A stretch of DNA of 64,000 nt, taken from Eutreptiella sp. 'Long Island Sound 2002' (lineage: Eukaryota > Euglenozoa > Euglenophyceae > Eutreptiales > Eutreptiaceae). Of this stretch, positions 11,105 to 22,500 are shown piece by piece. The position numbers and the translations under genes are program-made. Under the pieces are notes generated by a model. The model was not told the DNA's origin and did not search any database. It worked only from the letters and a program-made list of their open reading frames with translations. The DNA lies in assembly GCA_964036045.1 (NCBI GenBank), contig OZ038378.1, positions 21,894,941 through 21,958,940 of the forward strand, given 5' to 3'. Each line of letters starts with the position of its first letter. Position 1 is the first letter of the stretch.

Positions 11105-12815
11105 CTGCAAGAGGAGCACAGCGCAGTCCCGCAATCGTTCCAAATGGCGGTCATGACGATGTGTCAGGGAGCACGTGACTATCGCTACTAGCAGACTGGA
11201 TCAACAACATACCAACCCCCACTCTGTCCAAGCAACACTGGGGGTTGAACCGTCCGCATTATGAAGTGTAAATTTGGTGGTGCTGTTTCCCAGAATTTGC
11301 TTTTGTGTGACATGCAGAACCGCTAACTGCCCAACAAAAGGTATCAGTCACGGGTGACCTTTGGGAACGGTTTTCCATTGCCTGTTTGTTTGTGCTTGTT
11401 TTGTATTTTGCACCTTGCAGGCCATGAAGGCCTGCGCACTTCCAACAGCTTCTTGATGGCCACTGGTGGTAGTGCCTGCGTTCTGGTCAGGGTGACAAGC
11501 TCCTGGACCACTGTCAAGACGTATGTTGTGACCGCCTGCACTTTGTTGTGGTTCTGGTTGTGGTCAAGCCAGGTCACACTGGTTGGGTATGACGGAGTGG
11601 ATTCTTCATGTGCTGACTGTGCCGAGCCCGAGTTTAAGTGCGACTACCAAACCAAAAAAAACAGACATGAAGACATTATTTCTCCCGTACATCACCCACT
11701 TGCTAATTCGGTGCATTTACGCTCCGTGTGTGTTCAACAGTCATAGCTTTCCAAGGCCACTGGAGGAAATAGCCTGCACGTGGGGCATTGCTTACTACTT
11801 GCCTTGTTGCCTTGGACTGTGCCACTGCGTGCTTCTCGAGTGCAGAAATGCACTGCAGTGTGCCCAGCACCGAAGGAAGCTGTGGATAAATAGCTGTATG
11901 GCACCTCATATCAGCATGAAATCACCCAGCCCCCGCGTTTTCAAGGATGAATGGCTGCAGCAAACACACAGAAGATGTGTGAGAAACTCTTTGTGTCAGC
12001 GATGGCGAAATAGTCGAGGAAAACGAGCCCGTTGAGCCCAGTTCACATTGGCTGTTGTTCATTACCTTGCCCTGAAAATGAAGCAAACTCTGGTTTGTCA
12101 ATTTTTTTGGATCACTGCAGAGGACACATGGGACTAAATGGGATTAGACACATGGGACTGAGGCATTAGACTAATGCAAAGAGAGGGTGGAGGTTCTGCC
12201 CTTCATGTGCTTGCGGCATTCACTGCACACAACTTTTTGGGAAGACTACAAACATAGATCCACACTTCTACCACTGCTCACCTCTTCAGGCTAAAATTTG
12301 GCATAGCTTACGGGCCCACTCCATCCCTGAAAAGCGTGCCTATTGGCCCCGGATGCTTGATGACGCCATGGTGTCATCATGTGCAAAATCTCTTGCAAAT
12401 CAGTGGCCTCAAGCCCGCACACTGCCCTGCCGCTTCAACCCAACCGGACCCTTTCATAAAAGGTCGTTTGCGTGGCATGTGCGGATGAGGCCACCAAGAC
12501 AATGGTAAGCTGCCAACAATTGTTATTTAGTGAAGGCTAAAGGCTTGCTGTGCTTCAGGCAGGCAGGGACAAAGATTCTGATGTAGACTCTTCCACAAAA
12601 CTAGAAAGCAATTGCCAAGTGCTGTGGAAAATGACGTCAATAGTCACTCGGATTGTGGGATTGTGTGGCTGGGGGCTTGGGCACTACCTTGGCTGCAGGC
12701 TTGACAGGGTGTTGTGAAGTGTGTATGGTTTGGGGCTTGCCAGCCTATTTTGTATCCTAAATCCCCCTTGCGATACAGCGGTAGCCCCCCCCTCCCTGTG
12801 TCCAGCGAACAATAA

Positions 12816-13305
12816 AATCCTCAAAAAATACGGTGCAAACAGCAGTGTTCGTTGGATGCGCTATTCAGTGTGCACAAGAATGTTGTAAAACTCCGGTAAC
12901 ACATCGCTGGGCACAAGATACCCAGCCCATTCAAAGCACAATGCGATGGAGGCTTCCAATTAGTACTTTTCAGAGCAGAAGCCCTTGTTGCGGTCCCGCT
13001 TCATCTTGAAAAATTGAACATGCTCCCCCGGCTTGGGGCTGCTCTTGGCACAGGCAGAAATGGCAGCCACATCCGGCTCAGGCACCTTGGGGATGGACAG
13101 ATTTGATGCTGTAGTTGAGGGATACCATTCCCTCACATCCTCCTTTACACAATTGGCCACCATTATTGCAAGATGCATCACAACAGCCCCGCATTTCCCC
13201 AATCCTTTAGCCTGAAACCTCACTTCTGAAGCCCGGTACCTCATTGATTAGGTCCCAAAAAGATACGGTCCAAACAAAAGTGTTCGTTTGGACAACGCAT
13301 TCGTT
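12816..13305 (-). pseudogene. Open frame flanked by direct repeats, possible transposon remnant
   Basis: A minus-strand frame from about 13244 to a stop at 12960 encodes about 94 residues (includes CVKEDVREWYPSTTASN and a basic end HVQFFKMKRDRNKGFCSEKY). It is flanked by two similar sequences in direct orientation: 12821-12856 (AAAAAATACGGTGCAAACAG then AGTGTTCGTTGGA) and 13256-13308 (AAAAAGATACGGTCCAAACA then AGTGTTCG, with CGTTGGA further on). The protein is not recognised. The direct repeats suggest an inserted or duplicated unit; it could equally be the last exon of an unknown gene. Confidence 0.3.
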
Positions 13306-13889
13306 GGACATGGGGGGAGGGGGGGATGACGGAAAATAACGCAAACAAAACCTCGTGTTCTTGTAACAAGGGCGCTTTCTGCGCGCACCCTGAAAAAACA
13401 CAAGCAGCAAAGCAATGCATTATCAGGGCCCAGACAGCCATGTCTATGGAGGTGCATTAAAGTCACGTACTGAACGTAGGGGCAAAAAGTGGCAGGACAG
13501 CAATCAGCAGCGCTGAAATGCCAGCCCCAGCCCTGAATCACAGGAAAAACTTGATCTCACAGAGCACTAGAAGAAAGAACCAAAAGGAACCGGCAAATTC
13601 TACGGTTCCAAATGCGGTTCCGGTCTACGGGTCAGCCTGTTTAGGTCCTGCACGCTGTGCGTACAGGGATCAGCTCAGGGCTGGGCCACCGAGCCATCTC
13701 CCTCAGCCTTTCCCTCATTGTACACAGCGCGAGAGAAGGACCCGGGCCAAGGCCTTAGTTGTCTTCATTGTTGGCCCTTCCATGCCCCTCTCCCACAGCC
13801 CCAACCCTCTAAGGGGCATCGACGCTCTCCCCTGCCCCTCGTTGACGCTCTCCCCTGCCCCTCGTCCTGTGAGGACGCCACTGGCGGCA

Positions 13890-15860
13890 TCAGTCTGGCG
13901 ATGCCCATGGTGAAAAGTCCACGAGCCGTGGGAGCGCGGCGATGGTCTGGCCCCCCCGATCCGTCGGGCCGCAGCTGTGCAGCCGCCTATGATGGACGGG
14001 AGCGGTGAGCCCTCCCGGATGATCTAGCCCTCCCCAGCCCTTGCCTCTTTTGGGGCATGCTTGAGTTGATGCACCAGCCGCTTGCCGGCAGCCGCTAATC
14101 CGCTTGCGCTCCAAGGGGGGGGGGGGTCAACGGGTCGGTCCCCTTGGTGCCCCGCCGCTTGCGCCTTATCGTCCACCAGCGCTCCTCTTGGTGTGGAGGG
14201 CTCCTCTCTGGCCTTTGGCTGGGCCTCCAAGCCATGCCGTGGCACGTGTCTTTTCATGCTGCTCACCTGGCTGATCAGTCCGGGTTTGCACCCAGTCCCT
14301 ATCTCCCTCCAAAAATTGCAATGGTATTCCCTGGTGTGAAGGTAAGTCGGCTTAGTTTGGACTAGCCGACGTTCCTCCTGCGCCCTGTGGAAATACTTAG
14401 CAGCGTCCTCCACCCCAGGGTCAACCGTAGGGGGGGGGGATATCGCCAAACCCAATGGGTTCCGTGCGAAATACCAGCGGTGTGGCGAGTAGGGCGCAAC
14501 TGCTCCCGGGAGATCATTAAGACCCCACAAGGCAAGCGGCAAGGCATAAACCCAGTCCAGCGTGCCATACACTAGGTATAGTCGCAAAGCGCTTATGACG
14601 GAGTGGACAGCTCGCTCCGCATGCCAATTACTTTGTGGCCTATGTACAACGGATTAGGACGGAGGATGCGGTTCTAGGGGGCGCCCTTGCACTGCGCGCT
14701 TCTTTTAGACCGGGTTCCCCTTGAAGAGTCCCCAAGCACACACCCCCCAAACGCCCTTATATCACCTCTGCCTCAGGAGCATGTCCCACTGGGAGACCTC
14801 GTTCAGCGAGGGCACGAGGTGGTCCATATTCTACGAATGGGGGCACCACGATGGACCAGGGGGTGCTTGGTATGGCCGTCTAGCGTAGCCCTGCTGCCGA
14901 CCGTCTCGGGATGACAGCATGGTACATCTTGGCTAGCACAAAGGATCTTTGGCGTTGATCAAGCCCATGAGGTCACCTTCGATTATAATACTTGGACGTA
15001 ATACAGCACTTGGAGAGGATGCTAGATTGCCCCTCGGCCTCGATCATGATCCTGAGGCCCGACATTAGCTGTACCTGCTCAGGTTCCCCATGATGGGGAA
15101 AACAACATGGACACATCACCTCTGCCTTCTCGAGGTCCCATGGTGGGGAGAAATCAACGTAGGAAAGAGTGGATGTGGTGGAAATGAGCAAAAAAGTGTG
15201 AAAAAAGGTATGAATGGGTGAAACTAGGTGAAAATCCAAAAATGCCATATCCCCAACGTGGAAGAAGTATCAAAACCTGCTCTCAAACAACAATGATGCC
15301 CCCCTAGCATCACAAAGTATGGGTCTCTAGTACGGCCACACGCCCAAATAGTTGCGCTGCGCTTGCACTGTGCGCGCACTACGTTCAGTGCGCCCTCCTA
15401 GTCGCCTTACCTCTTCGGCCAAAGAAAGAGGCTCCCCATCACAGCTACTGTCACTAGAGGAGTCGTCCTCAACGACTTCAACTCACGCACATGCGGCGGC
15501 TCCACCCACCGTACCGCAAAGGCACCGTAAAACCGGGCTCCTTGACAAGGCACACGTGCAAAACGCTACAGCCATCGCCGCATGCCGCGCGCTGCGGCAA
15601 CCCTCTCGCAACCCTCTCCATTTGCGATAGTCGTCGCATGCGCGGGGGCAAAATGTATTGCCCGGGCCCATAAGGAGCTGGATCCAAGCGCGGGTGGCCA
15701 TCATGGGCGTACCTGCGGCAGATAGCCATGCCCTACGGACTTGCGGCAACATCGGCACTACAGCGCCCCATGCAGCGGGCAGAAGCCCCCCGTAGTGCCT
15801 CTGCCTTTCCCGAGACCTCGGCGTGCTAGGGGCACCCCTTCCGCCTGACATTGCGCCCCA
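13890..15860 (-). mobile_element. Decayed Ty3/gypsy-type retrotransposon, integrase region
   Basis: On the minus strand, 14587-14024 encodes a stretch typical of the C-terminal part of a gypsy integrase: a PLALWGLND segment, then PYSPHRWYFARNPLG (the place where such elements have SP-[YF]-x-[LV]-xFGR), and further on charged residues and a tyrosine-rich HTREYHCNF. Further upstream in element order, 15851-15478 carries pieces of the catalytic core spread over two frames (YGPGQYILP, then KEPGFTVPLRYGG, resembling the GPGE...LTKFTxxVPL region of algal gypsy integrases). Frameshifts and stops break the frame repeatedly and no LTRs were found, so this is a dead fragment. Family assignment is from remembered family patterns; exact ends are uncertain. 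Confidence 0.55.
15170..15300 (+). repeat. Dispersed repeat, copy 2 (GGTGAAAATGGG family)
   Basis: Diverged copy of the sequence at 8625-8770, in the same orientation and with the same order of short conserved blocks. It lies inside the region of the decayed gypsy element, so one probably inserted into or beside the other. Confidence 0.45.
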
Positions 15861-15899
15861 TCCTCGGCGAGTACCGCGGCACGGCCACTAGGCGCGTTC

Positions 15900-18800
15900 C
15901 AAAATGTGCGGAAACAACACTTTGTGTTGTCCTGACAAGGGTGTTGTTCTAGCAAGGGGGAGCAAAGCAACAATGGAGAGAGATCACGGGTATGGCCAAG
16001 GCGGATGCAGCAACACAACAGAACAATTTGATTTTGACAAGCCCAAACTCCTCTAGCACTTGGGAGCCTGGTGTCCTCTAGTGGTGACACAGCACTGGGT
16101 AGTCGTGCCATTATGAGGAGGTGAATGAGATACATGGGACTGACTGGTCATGTGCGATCAAAAGCGAGCCACATTTTCCATTTCATCACACACTTTGCTG
16201 ATGGTTTTCTCAATGCCACAGCATCCCCAAGGGTCGCTAAGCGTCCCCAACTATCCCCAAATGTCCCCACTTGGGCCTAAATATTTGCCCTGCACGCACT
16301 AAGTGCGGCAATGTAACCTCCATCACAGCATGTGCCAGAGGCAACAGCACATGTCCAGGCAATATTCCCAACATTGTCAATGCACCCCAAAACCTTGAAA
16401 ATATTCTTCAGACACCAGGGGTTTATGAGGGGACTCAAAATTCCCTAGACCCATGGGTTCTAGCCATTTGCACTGTGCACGTGTGCACACGTGCACACAA
16501 GAATCTATTCTTGGACCTCCTCCATGGCACTCTTGAACAATGCACACAGAATATCACTCCACAGCCCTTTTGTACATCATCCATGCCAGCACATCCACAG
16601 TACCAACCATGATATAGTTAGTCGAAGTGACGCTCCATGTGGTGTCCCCATTAACGAACAGTGGGTGTGCAAGCGCATGCACAAGTCACTCAAGCAGTCA
16701 CACATCAAGGCAGGGCTTTAGTTTGTGACATACAGTTCAATGTACAATGTAGACAGGCGGAGATATGCACAACACAATGAAATCCTGCCACCTCTATGAT
16801 TCTATGAAGCGGTGTGCACGATCGAGGGGGTAAGGGTTACCCTGTTCCAGGTAAAGGGTCAATGTTTTGATGAATAGATGTCCACATTTCACAGGACATC
16901 CATGATTATTCAGGGAATGGGATGCCTCCACTGGTGGGGGAGGGCGCCACCCCCAAGCCCACCCTGCAGCCTTTTTGCCAAGGGCAGCCCCCACATTTTG
17001 AAGCCCAGAAAAAGTGCATGAACGTGTGTGGGTAGCGGTCCCAAAATGCAAAACAAGTGGTGCTCTCTGATCCGCTGTGCACTACATGAAGTGGTTGCGC
17101 TCTTTGTAAGTACGAGGCTTACAACAGACAGAAAGCCACACAGTCAGTTTAAATGGGGCTAATCTGCAGGCAGCACATTGTAGACCACTTTGAAAGCCCA
17201 AAGCGAGGATGACCCCCCTTCGGCTGGTCTCCCTCTGCATGACAGCAAACATCTGTCATGCACTGCTGTCTAGTTGCTGCACGAAGAGCAATGGATGGAG
17301 TGTTGTTTGTATCGAGCATCGAACGAATTCTCTTTCTGGTATAGCAACTCCTCATCCTGCGGCGGGGATGCCTCTTACAAGTGTGGGGGGGTGGGGGTCT
17401 GCCAAGATTCCGCAGAGCATGTTGACAAATTGGCTAGGGACAGCTCCATGTCTCCCTTGGCGTTGTCGTGGTATTGCCTTGCAGAACTATAAATATAATC
17501 TCTGGCCAGGAAAAAGGCACTGTGCTCCGAAAAAGTCCCTGAACAGCACTGCGGATGCAAATCAACACTTCGGCCCACACATCTGCATGACAATGCCAGC
17601 CCTGTGTACACCAAAGGCTACACAGGCATTGCAAAGAGGGTGGCTGCCTGACTGCATCTGGAGGAAAACTGGTATCACGACATTCATCTGCTGGGGCCAT
17701 TGACTTTGTTGCACCACATCTTTGGTTAGAGTAGAAATGGATACATTTGCAGCAGATTTCCATGATTTGCTACGGCTTGGAATGGGACTTGTGTGCCTTG
17801 ATGCACATTTGGGCACACGGAAGCAATGGTCCATTTCAGGGTACCATATCCTGAGCATGTACGCCATACCGTCGTGCGTAGGCAAGGGGTTCAAACAACA
17901 GATGGTGTTTGTTTCCGGGACTTCTAGGGCATTTTCCATTGCCCATGGGATGGGGCCGGGGGGTCACTGCCCCCGCGTGGGTCAGCGTGGTGAACCTGCT
18001 TGGCGTCTACCCATCAACAAAAGCAGGTGTCATTGCACGGAGCACATTCTTGGGCACCCCAGCACCTCAAGACGAAAGCCGAAGAGCGGAGTGCAGAAGG
18101 AGGGAACATGTGGACCAGTGAGGCCTGCTAATCACCCACTTTCCCGGATGCGCTGAGAAGTGTGGCGTGCCCAAATCAATCACAGCATTGGATCAGCAAA
18201 TTGCCCCATGCCCCATCAGTGGCCTCATCAGGCATGTGCCACTCTCCAATGGCAAAAGACCCCCGCACGTGAACATCCGTGTAACCCCCCCCCCCCCCGT
18301 GCACATGTTGCACTTCACCTGCCGTCAACTAGGCCAAAGGGGGACGAATGGTCAGATATAGCCACCGTTTCCGCCCCTGCGGCGCAGCAAAGGCCCCAGA
18401 AAGGGTTTGGCTGACAAATGAGGAAATGCTGATGGGGCAGCTGCCGAAAAAAGACGATGAATCAAAAAACAGGTGGAAAGCAGGATGAGGGATGAACATT
18501 GGCCAGACCGAGGGTACAAGAGCACCGGACGAGGAGTAAACAATGACCAAGCAAGCAAAAGAGGACACAGTGAAAGGAGGATGGTCAGCAAGAAAGTGCC
18601 TGACGATGTGAGGTCCTGGCGCTGGCCAACGGTGGCATTTGCTAGCCCCTCTACAGTCCTCGGGAACGCCAACAAATGTCTCGGAGGATCACCAAACGGT
18701 AGAAGAACGAGAACCCGCAATCTTTGACGGCCAAAAAATGGCACCGCCTATGGCTCAGTTTTGGTTCCTGAGCAGCCGTTTTTGCCAAACAAGAGCGACC

Positions 18801-19060
18801 CAAAGCCGCCCAATCCTCAGATTTGCATCTCCGGCAGCCCACGTGATATGCCTAGGCACGTGGTGTCCCCAGTCCCATAGAGATGATGACTGATGATGTC
18901 TTTGGTGCAGGGCCTCAGTGTGAGCCCCCCGCCTCACCCCGTCCCCCAAAATTTGTACACATTGTCGGTGGATCAGCTCCTACAAACAAGTTCCTGTGAG
19001 CCACACCGTATATGATACTATAAACCATTCTCACACACACCCGTTGCCCCCGACGGAGAA
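15900..19060. other. Intergenic or intronic DNA with unassigned open frames
   Basis: Lies downstream of gene 2 and upstream of the known exons of gene 1. Open frames at 17209-17703 and 17722-18156 (plus) and 17939-17562 (minus) overlap one another, and none shows a recognisable domain or consistent splice sites. The minus frame contains DGMAYMLRIWYPEMDHCFRV, which looks protein-like and may be a decayed element. A dC run sits at about 18286-18297. Confidence 0.35.
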
Positions 19061-19140
19061 CGGTAGTCCAGAGGTTGAGCATTCACCGGGTGCCCGACAG
19101 GGACCGCGCTCGAATCCAGTCCTGCCAAACCATCGCATTG
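19055..19140 (+). mobile_element. tRNA-derived SINE head
   Basis: A-box-like TAGTCCAGAGGTTGAGCA (about 19064-19082) is followed at normal tRNA distance by a B-box-like GCTCGAATCCAGTCC (about 19109-19123). The acceptor ends do not pair well, so it is read as a SINE rather than a working tRNA gene. It lies about 165 bases past the stop codon of gene 2. Confidence 0.5.
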
Positions 19141-19303
19141 CATGCGCAGGCGCAGGCGGATGTGCGCTGCACATAGACTGTGACATGGGGTATCGGAGCT
19201 TCTTGGCGCAATGCTCTGCCATCGTTGCTGAGGTGCGGCCGAAGTGGAACACACCAAAACAGGCGTTTGGGGGCGGGGGCCCTGACTTTGCTGGGGCCCG
19301 GCC

Positions 19304-19510
19304 TCAGGACTGCTGCCGGTGCCAGGGCTTCGCCGCGCGGCGCTGTGTCCCGTCGGGCTGCGGCGCCCGCTTGGGAGGGCTGTGGCGCTGGCAGCAGAAG
19401 GACAGCCAGTCCACCAGAGGGAACCCCTTGGCTTTGAGGTGCAGGACCCAGAACAGCCGGATGCCGAGGAAGCCCCAGAAATCGACGCAACCCGTGTTAT
19501 TGGTGTCCGC
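19304..19510 (-). CDS. Gene 2 last exon: second C-terminal EF-hand and stop
   Basis: Follows CACCCGCAG and runs 68 codons to TGA. It encodes ADTNNTGCVDFWGFLGIRLF, an EF-hand-like loop (DTNNTGCVDFWG; D1, N3, T5, G6, V8, D9), a hydrophobic helix (WVLHLKAKGFPLVDWLSF) and a basic, glutamine-rich tail. Phase 0 at the start matches the preceding EF-hand exon, so the two loops form a pair. Confidence 0.7.
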   Translation of the reverse strand, partial: ADTNNTGCVDFWGFLGIRLFWVLHLKAKGFPLVDWLSFCCQRHSPPKRAPQPDGTQRRAAKPWHRQQS

Positions 19511-22500
19511 CTGCGGGTGTGTGGATGTGGAGGCACCAGAGGCGTAGATGGGCATCGGACTTGTGGGCCTACTCCTACACCCCCTTTATGACATGACGCC
19601 GGGCCTCTCAGAGTGCAGTAAGCGGCACGACCCCCCACCCCCCATACCCCGTACACAACGTACCAAGGGAAACAGGGGGGGTGAGGACAGGCCAGTCCGG
19701 TAGGTCAAGGGCACTGGGCGGTGAGAGCCAATGGGCACACCGCTACCAACGGAGGGAGAGGGTTCAAGGAAAGGACAAGGCTCCCCAAAGGCCCCCAAAA
19801 CCTCCAAAAGTCAGTGCTCGTGACTGCCCTCCCCCCCCCCCACACGCCACGCTGCGCCATGGCGCTGCTATGCAGACCCCAGCCAGCCCAAACGGTCTCA
19901 AGAGATACCCACCGCTCAGCGGGTGAAGGAAGTCCGGATCCGAACGTAAGGGGCTGCCTGGGCAGGTACCCATGAGTGCGGGGGTTGGGGGGGGGGGGGG
20001 CACGTGACAGTGATGGATCTAATTGGGGGGGTGGGTGTCCCTCCCTCCCCCCCCCCCCGTTTTGTGACGAGGCGTCACAATACGCGTCACAAAAAAACCC
20101 GGTCACAGCCTTTTGGGTGTCACAATATTTTCAGAAAAGCTGTTTTCCCACTATGGCCTATTGTATTTTTTGTGACATGTCACAATTCACTACCCCCCCC
20201 CCCCCCACCCCCACCCCCTGAGTGGCGCACAAATTAGATCCATCACTGCCACGTGATGCGGCGACGCGACAGGGTGTCGCACTTGCTGTCGTGTTGTGCC
20301 ACCTTTCCCCACTCGGCCGGGGGCAGCCATATCCAGTGCGCCGGTGGAGTTGGTTCAGAGACTTGCCACCATGACACCGTACCTCCGCAGTATGGCGTGT
20401 ATTGGGGGGTGGTGGGGTTGTGGCGTATATGGGGGTGCTCAGAGGTGAGTCCGAACCGTGTGTCAAACCGAGGACGCCTCTATGATATGACGTAGAGGCA
20501 TTAGGGGTGCCTACAGTTTGGATTTAGATGTGAAGGGACCGCAGCCTCTGCGGGGGGGGGGGGGGGGCTGATGGCGTCGTGACGACTCTGCACAACCGGC
20601 CAGTGCCAGTGGAAGACGTATCCCAGGCAGGGCGGTCCTTAACGGGAAAAAAAAAGTGTTCCGTTACACAGTTTTCCCAAAAAAGCCCACGGGCACTCCA
20701 TGTGTTCAACCATGGTTGGTGGAGGTTGGCGGTTGGTGGTTGGCGGCGATTGGCGGTTGGCAGTTGGCAACTGGCGGTTGGTGGCGGTTGGTGGTCGTTG
20801 GCGGCGGTTGGTGGTTGGTGATTGGTTGTTGGTGGCGGTTGGTAGTGGTTGGCGGTTGGTGGTTGGTCGCCGCTGGCGGTTGGCGGCGGTTGGCGATGGT
20901 TGGTGGTTGGCGGTTGGTGGCGGTTGGCGGTTGGTGGGAGTTGGCGGTTGGCAGTTGGAGGTCCCTTGGGGCGGTCCTTAAGGGCGGTGCTTAACAAAAA
21001 AAAAATCTGGTTCCTTCAGGACCACCCAGGGACCGCCCAGTGAGGGGGGGGGAGGGTGACCAACACACTACACCGCAGGCCGTCCAGTGGTCACAGCACA
21101 CACGCATGGCTGCAGCTACACCCAACTCCCGGCCTTCTGCTCGGTGTCTGTCATGTGTGGCGCTTCAGGAGCAAAGCAACAAATTGCTGGCTTGAACTCC
21201 TTGCGGCTGGCGGCTGCCGGCCAACCCCAAAAGACTTCGGTCAGTAGAGAGGGACCACCACGTGGCCCATGCGCCATGGACCTTGGTCCGAATCCAGAGG
21301 CTTGCAGTAGCTACATGACCGGCACTGCGGCCTGCAAACACCCCTGACCACCCTAAGGTCGAGTGTTTGGGCCCACCGGTTGACACCGATGGTTGGAACA
21401 CGCCGGGTCGTGCCCTGGCTTGTCTGCTGTGGTGCTCAGACATACAAGAGGAGGGGGGGGGATGATTTTGTGGGAAACTTTCGTCCTTAACGTGGCGAAT
21501 TTTCCCACCCGAACACAGAAGAAAGCAGTGCAGCATGTGCGACCCGTGTCTTGCCACCCTGCACAGGATGTGGCACTGCAAACTGCTGGGGGCCCTGTTG
21601 TTGCAGGACTTGAAGTATCGGAGGAACTATTCTTCAACCCCATTTCTTGGCCTGCTTCTCGAGCACAGCATGACGACTCGTTGTCCGCGTCTGCAGAGTT
21701 TACAAGCTGCGCTAGTTTGTGCTTTGGGGTTTGCAGCGTGGCGAGCTTTTCCCCGGCGGAAGTGATCCCGCACCCCCCGTAACCCCCCCTCTGTAATCTG
21801 GGCGTACCCACTGTCACTTTAATCCATCGGCGCGGTACCTCGGGTTTACACGTCTACGAATGGGGCAATTGTGAATAGCAGCCTCACCCTCCCCCCCCTT
21901 AACGACATTGTCAGTGTTGGCACATCTATTTTCCGTTTGAGACAAATCAACGCTCGCCAATCGCACGACCGCAGTGCCTACAACCTGGAGTGGTACACCG
22001 CACGCCCCGACACACAACGAAAGGCAGCGACGGCCACGCCTGCGTGTCTGAAAGCACGCAGACCACTCGGCAGTCCGTACTGCATCGGAGGGGGTGCGCC
22101 CTGCGGTAGAGCAGGGGCTGGGCTGGGGCCTGCTCCCGGACCGGGACACACCTGCCGCAGCATTTTCTGCAGTTCCACATATGTCACGTCCCAGAGGCCA
22201 TGTTTGAGCACCCAGTTCCCCAGTTTTGGGAGGGTCAGTATCCCGGAGGCATCCACGTCCACCTCGGCGAAGATGGCACGAGTCTGTGGGAGACAAGTGG
22301 CAAAGGGCTGCGGGCCCCACAGGGGGCGGGAAGGGGATGTGGGGAAGGAGGAGGGAGGGAGGGAGGGAGGAGACGTCAAAAACAGAGTCCTTGAGGCGAC
22401 TGCACTGCAGAGCGGCTGGTGACTGCACCCATTTCTGGGGCTGGGGTGTTGAGGAAAGACATGTGTTGTCACAGCCGGGGCCGCTCAACCGCAATCCCCC

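Noticed and set aside
11423-11532. Minus-strand exon (YVLTVVQELVTLTRTQ...) upstream of gene 1
   Set aside because: Its donor leaves phase 2, whereas the next exon of gene 1 needs phase 0.
20706-20965. Tryptophan/glycine repeat protein
   Set aside because: The frames are open only because the minisatellite lacks T-A-rich stops on that strand.
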